In this document: positions 8,271 to 16,193 of the stretch, piece by piece
Layout of the letters: every line of letters starts with the position of its first letter
Numbering within the stretch: the first letter of the stretch is position 1
NCBI RefSeq assembly: GCF_000367345.1
Contig: NZ_BARE01000023.1
Span: 1-64,000, forward strand
Length of the DNA stretch: 64,000 nucleotides
Origin: Sphingobium xenophagum NBRC 107872
GTDB taxonomy: Bacteria > Pseudomonadota > Alphaproteobacteria > Sphingomonadales > Sphingomonadaceae
Reading direction: 5' to 3'
Notes under the pieces: generated by a model
Seen by the model: the letters and a program-made list of their open reading frames with translations, nothing else
The model's database searches: none
Told to the model about the DNA's origin: nothing
Translations under genes and position numbers: made by a program

Positions 8271-9453
8271 ACATCTGCGCCATATCCCGCATCCAGGGGC
8301 GGGGATCGGACAGCGTCAGCACATAATAGCGGGTTGCCGGGTCGAAAAAGCCCAGCACATAGCCGAACAGATCCCTGACTGGCCGCCGTTTGAAGAACGG
8401 ATCGCTGATGCGTCCCGGCGCAATCCACAGGCGTATGAGACGCTTGGTTTCCGGCACCATATAGCGCGCGCGCAGATCATCGCGCGGCGGTGGCGCCGGG
8501 TCACGCTGGCCCAGCACGGTACGGCGATAGGCTTCCCAGGCGAAATGCGCGCCACAATGGCGGGCCAGCGGCAAGCTGCCCCAGAAACGGCCATTGACCT
8601 CCATCAGCCAATAGCGTCCGCTGTCCGGCTCATAGCGATATTCGACCATCGCCTGCCCGTCCCAGTCGAGCGCGCGCAACAATTGTTCGGACAGCGCCAT
8701 CTGATCGCCATGCAGGTCCGCCGGTTCGGCCCGGCACAGCGTGGATACGCCTCCTTCGGGGGGCCATTCGTGCAGGCGGCGATGCTGGAAGCGCAGCGTC
8801 GCCTGTCCCTGTTCCATGTAGAGCATCTGCCCCAGGCCGACGCCCCGGCAATATTGCTGGATCAACGGCCAAAGGCCTACAGGCGCGTAGCGGTCCAGCA
8901 GTCCGACCAGCTCTTGCGGCGTGTGGACATATTCGGTCTTGAGCCATTCAAGCCCGGCCTGCTCCAAGATTGGCATGATCGCGGGCGGATTGGCCCATTT
9001 GGCGACCAGCGGATAATGCATCGTCGCGACACGGGCGGCAAAATCCTCGCCGATCTGCGGTTGCCAGGTCTGCGGGACGCGCAGGCCAGCCTTTTCGGCA
9101 ATGTCCAGCGTTCGGAATTTGTCGATGACCTTGGCCAGCCGGTCGGGCCGGGGCACCAATATGTGGCAATCGCCGATCGTGGGTGGCAGTTCCGCCAGTT
9201 CCAGCAGGTCTGATTCGGACACGGCCAGCACCGCGCCCGCGCCGGTGCGGGCGATCATGTCCGGCAGCCAGAGCGCGGCAGGGCCGTCGGGGCGCAAGTG
9301 CGACCGGGTGCAGTGGCGAGAGGCCGCGCCCACGCTGTCCGCATCGCCCGCGACGCCGTGCACGGGCACGCCATGCTCGCCCAGTTCACGCACGACCGTC
9401 AGGCCGATGGCGTTTTCCAGACCCAGGACGATGGCGCCGGGCAGGGCTGTCAC
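8239..9453 (-). CDS. ATP-grasp carboxylate-amine/thiol ligase-like protein
   Basis: An ATP-grasp enzyme of about 404 residues. These enzymes activate a carboxylate as acyl phosphate and join it to an amine or thiol; the substrate here is unknown. The N-terminal pre-ATP-grasp fold is seen in IVLGLENAIGLTVVREL. The ATP-binding lysine region is YPLVAKWANPP, and the metal site is LMEVNGRFWGS. The start is placed at GTG 9453, because its GTGA overlaps the stop of the deacetylase gene and the protein then starts next to the conserved core; an ATG at 9483 is the alternative. No clear Shine-Dalgarno for either, which fits translational coupling. Cotranscribed with the deacetylase. Confidence 0.83.
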   Translation of the reverse strand: MTALPGAIVLGLENAIGLTVVRELGEHGVPVHGVAGDADSVGAASRHCTRSHLRPDGPAALWLPDMIARTGAGAVLAVSESDLLELAELPPTIGDCHILVPRPDRLAKVIDKFRTLDIAEKAGLRVPQTWQPQIGEDFAARVATMHYPLVAKWANPPAIMPILEQAGLEWLKTEYVHTPQELVGLLDRYAPVGLWPLIQQYCRGVGLGQMLYMEQGQATLRFQHRRLHEWPPEGGVSTLCRAEPADLHGDQMALSEQLLRALDWDGQAMVEYRYEPDSGRYWLMEVNGRFWGSLPLARHCGAHFAWEAYRRTVLGQRDPAPPPRDDLRARYMVPETKRLIRLWIAPGRISDPFFKRRPVRDLFGYVLGFFDPATRYYVLTLSDPRPWMRDMAQMFRKAVRGGKR

Positions 9454-10430
9454 GCAGGCACCAGCCGATGTTCGTAGCGCCATGTCGACCAGGCCTGCTG
9501 GGCAATCCGCAACCCGGTGCGCAGACGACTGGGCGGCACGCGGGTCAGGCTGCGGCCAGCGCGATCGGCCAGATCGCCGGGCAGGTCGTGGAAGCCTGCG
9601 CCACGGATCTGCGGTAGGCGGGCCGCCTCCCGGCAGAGCGCGACGAACCGCGCCTTGACCGCGCCATTGGGGCGTTGCCGGTCGCGGGACAGCATTTCGA
9701 AACTATGGGTGACAATGACGAAGGCATCATGGCCTTCCTGTGCAGCATGGCGCAGCCCCGCGCGCATTTCGGCGGCGGACATGGCGCAGATTTGCGCCGG
9801 ACGAAAGCGGCCGGGCCGGTCGGATATGCCCGATACCGGCAATTCACTGATACCGTGCAGGCGGCTTGCGCCTATCTCGCCCGGATCGGCATCGATATGG
9901 CAGTCATGGCCCAGATAGGCGGGATTGACGCTGCTGTCCCAGGACAGGCCGATTGCCGCAAGGGCGCGCAGCGTGTCGTCATTGGCCCCGAAATTACCCG
10001 CGCGAAAGGCGGTGATGGCGGGCGCCCCGGCCTGTTCCAGCAGCTGCCTGGCCAAGCCCAGCAGGACGATCTGGTCCGCCAGCGTGAAATCGCCGATGTT
10101 GCGGCCCTGTCGTCCACCGACCGGCGATTCCTTCGCCCAGGCGAGCCATTCGGTGTGGACGTGCATCTGCACTTCATGGCCGCGCTCCACGATCGCGGTG
10201 ACGATCGGGGTCAGAAAATCGGCGCCGTGGACCAGCGCGGGCAGGGGATCGAGGAAGAACACGCCTTTCAGGCCATGGCGGTCGAGCATGTCCATCTGCC
10301 AGCCTATGCCATGCGCCTGCCCCTGCGCTTCGGCCCAGATCGAACGGCGGATATTGTCATCCAGGTCGACGCCGCGCTGCTGGAGCGAGGCGGACAGTTC
10401 CGTATCGACGGTGATGAGCAGCGCGGTCAT
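9450..10430 (-). CDS. Polysaccharide deacetylase family protein
   Basis: A predicted metal-dependent carbohydrate de-N-acetylase fold of 326 residues. The first motif is ITVDTE, replacing the TFDD of classic NodB members, and the metal-binding pair is in MHVHTEW. The third motif RAGNFGAND is well kept. There is no signal peptide, so it would be cytoplasmic, unlike most chitin or peptidoglycan deacetylases. The ATG at 10430 is chosen because the conserved ITVDTE follows directly; an upstream extension of 12 residues is not needed. It is the first gene of a two-gene unit with the ATP-grasp enzyme. The substrate is unknown. Confidence 0.84.
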   Translation of the reverse strand: MTALLITVDTELSASLQQRGVDLDDNIRRSIWAEAQGQAHGIGWQMDMLDRHGLKGVFFLDPLPALVHGADFLTPIVTAIVERGHEVQMHVHTEWLAWAKESPVGGRQGRNIGDFTLADQIVLLGLARQLLEQAGAPAITAFRAGNFGANDDTLRALAAIGLSWDSSVNPAYLGHDCHIDADPGEIGASRLHGISELPVSGISDRPGRFRPAQICAMSAAEMRAGLRHAAQEGHDAFVIVTHSFEMLSRDRQRPNGAVKARFVALCREAARLPQIRGAGFHDLPGDLADRAGRSLTRVPPSRLRTGLRIAQQAWSTWRYEHRLVPA

Positions 10431-10492
10431 GGGCGATCCGGTCGTGGGGAGGCAATTGGACAGCAATAGGGATCAGGAGTTAAGGACCGGTG

Positions 10493-10528
10493 ATATGTCC
10501 CCAATATGTCCTCTGGTCCACATATTGG
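10493..10528. promoter_or_regulatory. Candidate operator upstream of the deacetylase/ATP-grasp unit
   Basis: ATATGTCC occurs at 10493-10500 and again at 10504-10511, 11 bp apart. CCAATATGT at 10501-10509 is mirrored by ACATATTGG at 10520-10528. The result is three ATATGT half-sites, two direct and one inverted, 63-98 bp before the deacetylase ATG. The spacing by one helical turn fits a protein-binding site. A terminator for the flavin reductase gene is less likely because there is no T-run. Confidence 0.4.
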
Positions 10529-10593
10529 AAAGATAGCATCGGGCCGTCAATCCGCCGCCATCCCTATCCGACGCTGCGACAATGCCCGCCCCG

Positions 10594-11091
10594 TCACGCG
10601 AGCAGCGAAAATTCCCCGTAATTGCCCTGAAAGAACAGCAAGGGGCTTTCAGGCCGGTCGACTTCCAGCGCGATGACCTTGCCCAGCACGATATAATGGT
10701 CGCCCGCCTCATGCACCGCGTCCAGCGTGCAGTCGATCCAGGCGACGACATTGTCCAATATCGGTGATCCATTGGCCGATACACGGTGCGAGACGCCGGC
10801 AAACTTGTCCTCGCCGCGCCCGGACAATTGGCGGCACAGTGCCTGCTGGTCGCTGGCCAGCACATTGACGCAGAATTTGCCGACCGCAGCCAGACGTGGC
10901 CAGCTTTGCGATGTTTTGGCCGGGAAGAAGGCGACCAGCGGCGGATCAAGCGAGACGGAGGTGAAGGAGCCGACAACCATGCCGACGGGTGCGCCGTCCG
11001 CCTCTACGGCGGTGACGACGCATACGCCGGTGGGATAATGGCCCAGCACCCGGCGGAAGGTTGCGCTGTCGAAACTGATAACGTCACTCAT
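10594..11091 (-). CDS. Flavin reductase family protein (HpaC/RutF type)
   Basis: An NAD(P)H:flavin reductase-like protein of 165 residues that would supply reduced FMN or FAD to a partner monooxygenase. The fold signature is present as FRRVLGHYPTGVCVVTA, GMVVGSFTSVSLDPPLVAF and the final FFQGNYG. The start is the ATG at 11091 with GGGGAGAG upstream. No monooxygenase lies next to it in the window, so its partner is unknown. It sits between maeB and the deacetylase on the same strand, with 67 bp to maeB. Confidence 0.87.
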   Translation of the reverse strand: MSDVISFDSATFRRVLGHYPTGVCVVTAVEADGAPVGMVVGSFTSVSLDPPLVAFFPAKTSQSWPRLAAVGKFCVNVLASDQQALCRQLSGRGEDKFAGVSHRVSANGSPILDNVVAWIDCTLDAVHEAGDHYIVLGKVIALEVDRPESPLLFFQGNYGEFSLLA

Positions 11092-11158
11092 GCGGACTCT
11101 CCCCTGCACCCCATCATGTTTCCTTGCTGCCACAGGATGGGGTGCGATTTTATGTCGA

Positions 11159-13420
11159 TCAAAGCGCAATCCCGCCCGCCGCCAGCACTGCCAGCGTCAG
11201 CAGTTCCGATGCGTTGGACGCCATCGTCGCAATCTGTACCGATTTTTCCATGCCCACCAGCACCGGGCCGATCATCGACGTGCCGCCCAGTTCGCGCAGC
11301 AGCTTGGCCGAGATATTGGCCGATTGCAGGCCGGGCATCACCAGCACATTGGCGGGACCGGACAGGCGGCTGAACGGATAGCTCTTCATGACCGCCGGGT
11401 TGAGCGCCACATCGGCGGTCATTTCGCCTTCATATTCGAAATCGACGCCGCGTTCGTCGAGCAATTTCACCGCGCCGCGCACATTTTCCAGAAACGCGCC
11501 GGGCGGGTTGCCGAAATTGGAGTAGGAGAGGAAGGCGACGCGCGGATCATGGCCCATGCGGCGGGCCACGGCGACGGTGCCTTCTGCTATATCGGCCAGT
11601 TCGTTCGCCGTCGGGCGCTCGTTGACGGTGGTGTCGGCCAGGAACACGGTCTTGTCCTTGGCCACCATGACATGGATGCCGAACGGGGTGCGTCCTGCCG
11701 CCGGGTCCATCACCCGCTTCACCTCCCGCAATGTCTGCGCATAGGGGCGGGTCATGCCGGTGATCATCGCATCGGCCACGCCCATCCGGACCAGCAATGT
11801 GCCGAAAATATTGCGATCGCGGTTCACCATCCGCTCGCAATCGCGGCGCAGATAGCCGCGCCGTTGCAGGCGCGCATAGAGCAGGTCGACCATTTGCGGG
11901 ACCAGCGGCGAATTGACGCTGTTGTGCAGTTCGAAACTGTCGGGATCGCGCACGCCCAGCGCCTTAAGCTTGTCGACCACATCGCCGCGACCGACCAGCA
12001 CCGGGATGCCATAGCCCAGGTCGCGGAACTGGATCGCCGCGCGCAACACCACTTCCTCTTCCGCTTCGGCAAAGACGACGCGCTTGGGATTGGCCTTGGC
12101 CACTTCATAGGCCGTGGTCAGGACCGATGTGGTCGGGTTCAGCCGGCCCTTCAACGACTGGCGATAGGCGGCCATGTCGGCGATCGGCTTTTGCGCCACG
12201 CCGCTGTCCATCGCCGCCTGCGCGACGGCGGACGGCACCACTTCCATCAGGCGCGGGTCGAACGGGGCGGGGATGATATAGTCGGGTCCGAAACTGTGCG
12301 AACGGCCATAGGCCTTGGCCACTTCCTCCGGCACCTGTTCGCGCGCCAGTTCGGCGATGGCATGGGCGGCGGCGACCTTCATCGCTTCGTTGATCGTCGT
12401 CGCCCGCACGTCCAGCGCGCCGCGGAAGATGAAGGGGAAGCCGATGACATTGTTGACCTGGTTGGGATAGTCCGACCGGCCCGTCGCCACGATCGCTTCG
12501 GGGCGCACCGCCTTCGCATCGGGCGGGGTGATTTCCGGGTCGGGATTGGCCATCGCAAAGATGATCGGCTTTTCGCCCATATCCTTGACCATGTCCGGCG
12601 TCACCGCGCCCTTGACCGACAGACCAAGGAATACGTCCGCGCCCTTCATCGCTTCCTTCAGCGTGCGCGCGTCGGTCCTGACTGCATGGGCCGATTTCCA
12701 CTGGTTCATGCCTTCGGTGCGACCCTGGTAGATCACGCCCTTGCTGTCGCACATGATGACATTGTCACCCGCCACGCCCAGCGCCTTGATCAGTTCGGTG
12801 CAGGCGATCGAGGCCGCGCCCGCGCCATTGACCACGACTTTCAGGTCTTTCAATTCGCGCCCGGTCAGCATCGCGGCGTTGATGACGCCTGCGGCCGCGA
12901 TGATCGCGGTGCCATGCTGGTCGTCATGAAATACCGGAATGTTCATCCGCTCCTTGAGCGCCTGTTCGATGATGAAACATTCGGGCGCCTTGATATCCTC
13001 AAGGTTGATGCCGCCGAATGTCGGTTCCATCAGTTCCACCGCCTCGATGAAGCGGTCGACATCCTCGGTCTTGAGTTCAATGTCGATGCTGTCCACGTCG
13101 GCAAAGCGCTTGAAGAGCACCGCCTTGCCCTCCATCACCGGCTTGGATGCGAGCGCGCCGAGGTTGCCAAGGCCCAGAATCGCCGTGCCGTTGGTGATGA
13201 CGGCGACCAGATTGCCCTTGGCGGTATAATCATAGGCGGTGGCGGGGTCCGCCGCGATGGCCAGCACGGGCACCGCAACGCCGGGGGAATAGGCCAGCGA
13301 CAGGTCGCGCTGGGTCGCCATGGGTTTGGACGCGATGATCTCGATCTTGCCGGGGCGTCCGGTCGAATGGAAAAACAGCGCCTCGCGCTCGGAAAATTCC
13401 ACATTCGACTTGTCGGTCAT
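11159..13420 (-). CDS. maeB: NADP-dependent malic enzyme (MaeB, malic-PTA fusion)
   Basis: Oxidatively decarboxylates malate to pyruvate with reduction of NADP. At about 753 residues it has the long MaeB architecture: a malic N-terminal and NAD-binding part to about residue 430 (YSPGVAVPVL, then VVNGAGAASIAC), followed by a phosphotransacetylase-like domain that in this class is regulatory and not clearly catalytic. The initiator is ATG at 13420, directly after an in-frame GTG at 13423. It is divergent from mutS across about 110 bp. It links the TCA cycle to pyruvate and NADPH supply. Confidence 0.96.
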   Translation of the reverse strand: MTDKSNVEFSEREALFFHSTGRPGKIEIIASKPMATQRDLSLAYSPGVAVPVLAIAADPATAYDYTAKGNLVAVITNGTAILGLGNLGALASKPVMEGKAVLFKRFADVDSIDIELKTEDVDRFIEAVELMEPTFGGINLEDIKAPECFIIEQALKERMNIPVFHDDQHGTAIIAAAGVINAAMLTGRELKDLKVVVNGAGAASIACTELIKALGVAGDNVIMCDSKGVIYQGRTEGMNQWKSAHAVRTDARTLKEAMKGADVFLGLSVKGAVTPDMVKDMGEKPIIFAMANPDPEITPPDAKAVRPEAIVATGRSDYPNQVNNVIGFPFIFRGALDVRATTINEAMKVAAAHAIAELAREQVPEEVAKAYGRSHSFGPDYIIPAPFDPRLMEVVPSAVAQAAMDSGVAQKPIADMAAYRQSLKGRLNPTTSVLTTAYEVAKANPKRVVFAEAEEEVVLRAAIQFRDLGYGIPVLVGRGDVVDKLKALGVRDPDSFELHNSVNSPLVPQMVDLLYARLQRRGYLRRDCERMVNRDRNIFGTLLVRMGVADAMITGMTRPYAQTLREVKRVMDPAAGRTPFGIHVMVAKDKTVFLADTTVNERPTANELADIAEGTVAVARRMGHDPRVAFLSYSNFGNPPGAFLENVRGAVKLLDERGVDFEYEGEMTADVALNPAVMKSYPFSRLSGPANVLVMPGLQSANISAKLLRELGGTSMIGPVLVGMEKSVQIATMASNASELLTLAVLAAGGIAL

Positions 13421-13532
13421 CACTCATCCGCCCTTTGCTGTCCGTTGCGTCGGCCCTAGCGGCAAGCGCGCCTTGTGGGCAAGTGCGAGAAGGCTTCTTT
13501 CCTGCTGTGCCGCTTGGCGCTATCCGGGCTTC

Positions 13533-16184
13533 ATGCCCAGCGCCCCGAACGACATCGCGATCCAGCCCGCCCCTACGCCCATGATGGCGCAATATCTGGC
13601 GCTCAAGGCTCAGGCGAATGACTGCCTGCTCTTCTACCGCATGGGGGATTTCTTCGAACTATTCTTCGACGATGCGAAGGCAGCGGCCGCGACGCTCGAC
13701 ATCGCGCTGACCAGTCGGGGCGAACATGGCGGGGTGCCGATCCCGATGTGCGGCGTGCCGGTGCACAGCGCGGAAGGCTATCTGGCCCGGTTGATCAAGG
13801 CGGGCCACCGGGTCGCCATCGCCGAACAGACCGAAACGCCGGCGCAGGCCAAGGCGCGCGGCGGCAAGACGCTCGTGGCGCGGGACATCGTCCGCTATGT
13901 AACGGCGGGCACGCTGACCGAGGAAACATTGCTCGATTCCCGTCGCGACAACATGCTGGTCGCGCTGGCGCAGGTGGGCGGAGAGGGCGAGGTCGGCCTG
14001 GCCGCCGCCGACATCTCGACCGGCCGGTTCGAAACGATGACCTGCCGACCCGCCGATCTGCCCGCCGAACTCGCCCGCCTGCGCCCCAGCGAGACGGTGG
14101 TGGCAGAAGGGGCGACGCTCGACATAGCCGACGCGCATATGTTCGATCGCGCCGCCTTTTCCAGCAGCCGCGCCGAAACCGCGCTCAAACGGCTGTTCGG
14201 GGTCGCGACACTGGACGGGTTCGGGCAGTTCAGCCGCGCTGAACTGGCGGCGATGGGCGGGTTGATCGGCTATCTCGACCATGCGGGCAAGGGGACATTA
14301 CCCTTCCTTGCGCCACCCCTGCGCCAGACGAGCGGCGGCCATGTCGCCATCGATGCGGCGACGCGCGAGAGCCTGGAAATTGTCGCGACGATGAATGGCG
14401 CGCGGGCGGGCAGCCTGCTGGGCGCGGTCGATCGCACCGTGACGGGGGCGGGGGCGCGGCTGTTGGCGCAGGATCTGTCTGCGCCGCTGATGGATATGGG
14501 CCTGATCGATGCGCGGCTGGGGCTGGTACAATTGTTCCATGACGATGCGGGGCTGCGCGACCAGTTGCGTGGCGCTTTGCGCGCGCTGCCGGACATTGGC
14601 CGGGCGCTGGGCCGGGTCGCGGTGGGCCGGGGCAGCCCGCGCGACCTTGGCCAGTTGCGCGATGGCCTTGGCGAAGCGCGCCTGTTGCGGGAGCGGCTGG
14701 GGCGTCTGCCCGACCAGCCGCTGCTGCTCGCCCGCCTGCTGCCCGCGCTCGATGGCCATGGCGCGCTGGTCGATAATCTGGCGCGCGCGCTGGTGCCTGC
14801 CCCGCCGACCGAAACGGCGAGCGGCGGCTATATTGCCGATGGCTATGATCCGGCGCTGGATGAATTGCGCCGCATGGCGGGCGATGGTCGCCGGGCGATC
14901 GCCGCGCTGGAGGCCAAATATCGCGCACAAACCGGCATCTCCGCCCTCAAGATCCGCCATAATGGCGTGCTGGGCTATCATGTCGAAGTCCCCGCCCGCG
15001 CCGCCGACACGCTGATGCAACCCGACAGCGGCTTTACCCATCGCCAGACACTGGCGGGCGTCGTGCGCTTCAACTCGGTCGATCTGCATGAGGAAGCCGG
15101 GCGCGTCGCGCAGGCGGGGGGACATGCGCTGGTCGCCGAAGCGGCCCATCTGGAAGACCTGATCGCCGCCGTCCTGGATCGCAAGGCGGACATTGCGCGC
15201 GCCGCCCAGGCCCTGGCCCGGCTGGATGTCGCCGCAGCGCTCGCCGAACGGGCGGCGGAGGGCGGCTGGCAGCGGCCCCATTTCGTGGTGGCGGACGGCG
15301 CCGGGCCATGCCTGGACATAGTCGGCGGCCGGCATCCGGTGGTGGAGGATGCGCTGCGGCGCGAAGGGCAACCCTTCGTCGCCAATGATTGCCGTCTGGT
15401 GCAGGACGACCGGCTCTGGCTGGTCACTGGCCCCAATATGGGCGGTAAATCCACTTTCCTGCGGCAAAATGCGCTGATCGTCATATTGGCGCAGGCAGGC
15501 GCCTATGTCCCGGCGCAGGCCGCGACGCTCAGTCTGGTCGACCGGCTGTTCAGCCGGGTCGGCGCGTCCGACAATCTGGCGCGGGGCCGCTCCACCTTCA
15601 TGGTCGAGATGGTGGAAACCGCCGCGATCCTGGCGCAGGCGACCGCCGACAGCTTCGTCATTCTGGACGAGGTCGGGCGCGGCACATCCACCTATGACGG
15701 GCTTGCGCTCGCATGGGCGGTGGTGGAGGCGGTGCATGAGGTCAATCGCTGCCGCTGCCTGTTTGCCACCCATTATCATGAACTGACCCGGCTGGCGGAA
15801 AGCCTGTCCTCGCTCTCGCTCCATCATGTGCGTGCACGCGAGTGGAAGGGCGATCTGGTGCTGCTGCATGAACTGGCCGACGGGCCGGCCGATCGCAGCT
15901 ATGGCCTAGCCGTCGCGCGGCTGGCGGGCCTGCCGGCCGCGGTCCTCAAGCGTGCCAAGGACGTGCTGGCCCGGCTGGAAGCGGGCAAGGCCAGGACGGG
16001 CGGCATCGCGGCGGGACTGGACGACCTGCCGCTGTTCGCCGCCGTCGCCGCCCAGCCCGAACCGCTGGTCGATCCGCTGCGCGCCGCGCTTGATGGCATT
16101 GATGCCGACGCATTGTCGCCGCGCGAAGCGCTCGATCACATATATCGGCTGAAACAACTGGCCGCGACCAGCGAGCAAGACTAG
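13533..16184 (+). CDS. mutS: DNA mismatch repair protein MutS
   Basis: MutS recognises mispaired bases and starts mismatch repair. The 884-residue product begins at ATG 13533. The mismatch-reading motif is in FYRMGDFFELF near the N-terminus. The connector, lever and clamp domains follow. The ATPase has Walker A GPNMGGKS near residue 632 and Walker B FVILDEVGRGTS, with FATHYHEL in the signature region. Length and order are normal for MutS1. No mutL is visible. glnD starts 9 bp downstream, and this mutS-glnD order recurs in related alphaproteobacteria. Confidence 0.97.
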   Translation: MPSAPNDIAIQPAPTPMMAQYLALKAQANDCLLFYRMGDFFELFFDDAKAAAATLDIALTSRGEHGGVPIPMCGVPVHSAEGYLARLIKAGHRVAIAEQTETPAQAKARGGKTLVARDIVRYVTAGTLTEETLLDSRRDNMLVALAQVGGEGEVGLAAADISTGRFETMTCRPADLPAELARLRPSETVVAEGATLDIADAHMFDRAAFSSSRAETALKRLFGVATLDGFGQFSRAELAAMGGLIGYLDHAGKGTLPFLAPPLRQTSGGHVAIDAATRESLEIVATMNGARAGSLLGAVDRTVTGAGARLLAQDLSAPLMDMGLIDARLGLVQLFHDDAGLRDQLRGALRALPDIGRALGRVAVGRGSPRDLGQLRDGLGEARLLRERLGRLPDQPLLLARLLPALDGHGALVDNLARALVPAPPTETASGGYIADGYDPALDELRRMAGDGRRAIAALEAKYRAQTGISALKIRHNGVLGYHVEVPARAADTLMQPDSGFTHRQTLAGVVRFNSVDLHEEAGRVAQAGGHALVAEAAHLEDLIAAVLDRKADIARAAQALARLDVAAALAERAAEGGWQRPHFVVADGAGPCLDIVGGRHPVVEDALRREGQPFVANDCRLVQDDRLWLVTGPNMGGKSTFLRQNALIVILAQAGAYVPAQAATLSLVDRLFSRVGASDNLARGRSTFMVEMVETAAILAQATADSFVILDEVGRGTSTYDGLALAWAVVEAVHEVNRCRCLFATHYHELTRLAESLSSLSLHHVRAREWKGDLVLLHELADGPADRSYGLAVARLAGLPAAVLKRAKDVLARLEAGKARTGGIAAGLDDLPLFAAVAAQPEPLVDPLRAALDGIDADALSPREALDHIYRLKQLAATSEQD

Positions 16185-16193
16185 ATAGCCATC

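Noticed and set aside
11090-13459. A 789-codon open frame antisense to maeB, rich in His, Arg and Gln
   Set aside because: The composition is that of reverse-frame translation of a GC3-rich gene, and maeB is intact with all motifs.
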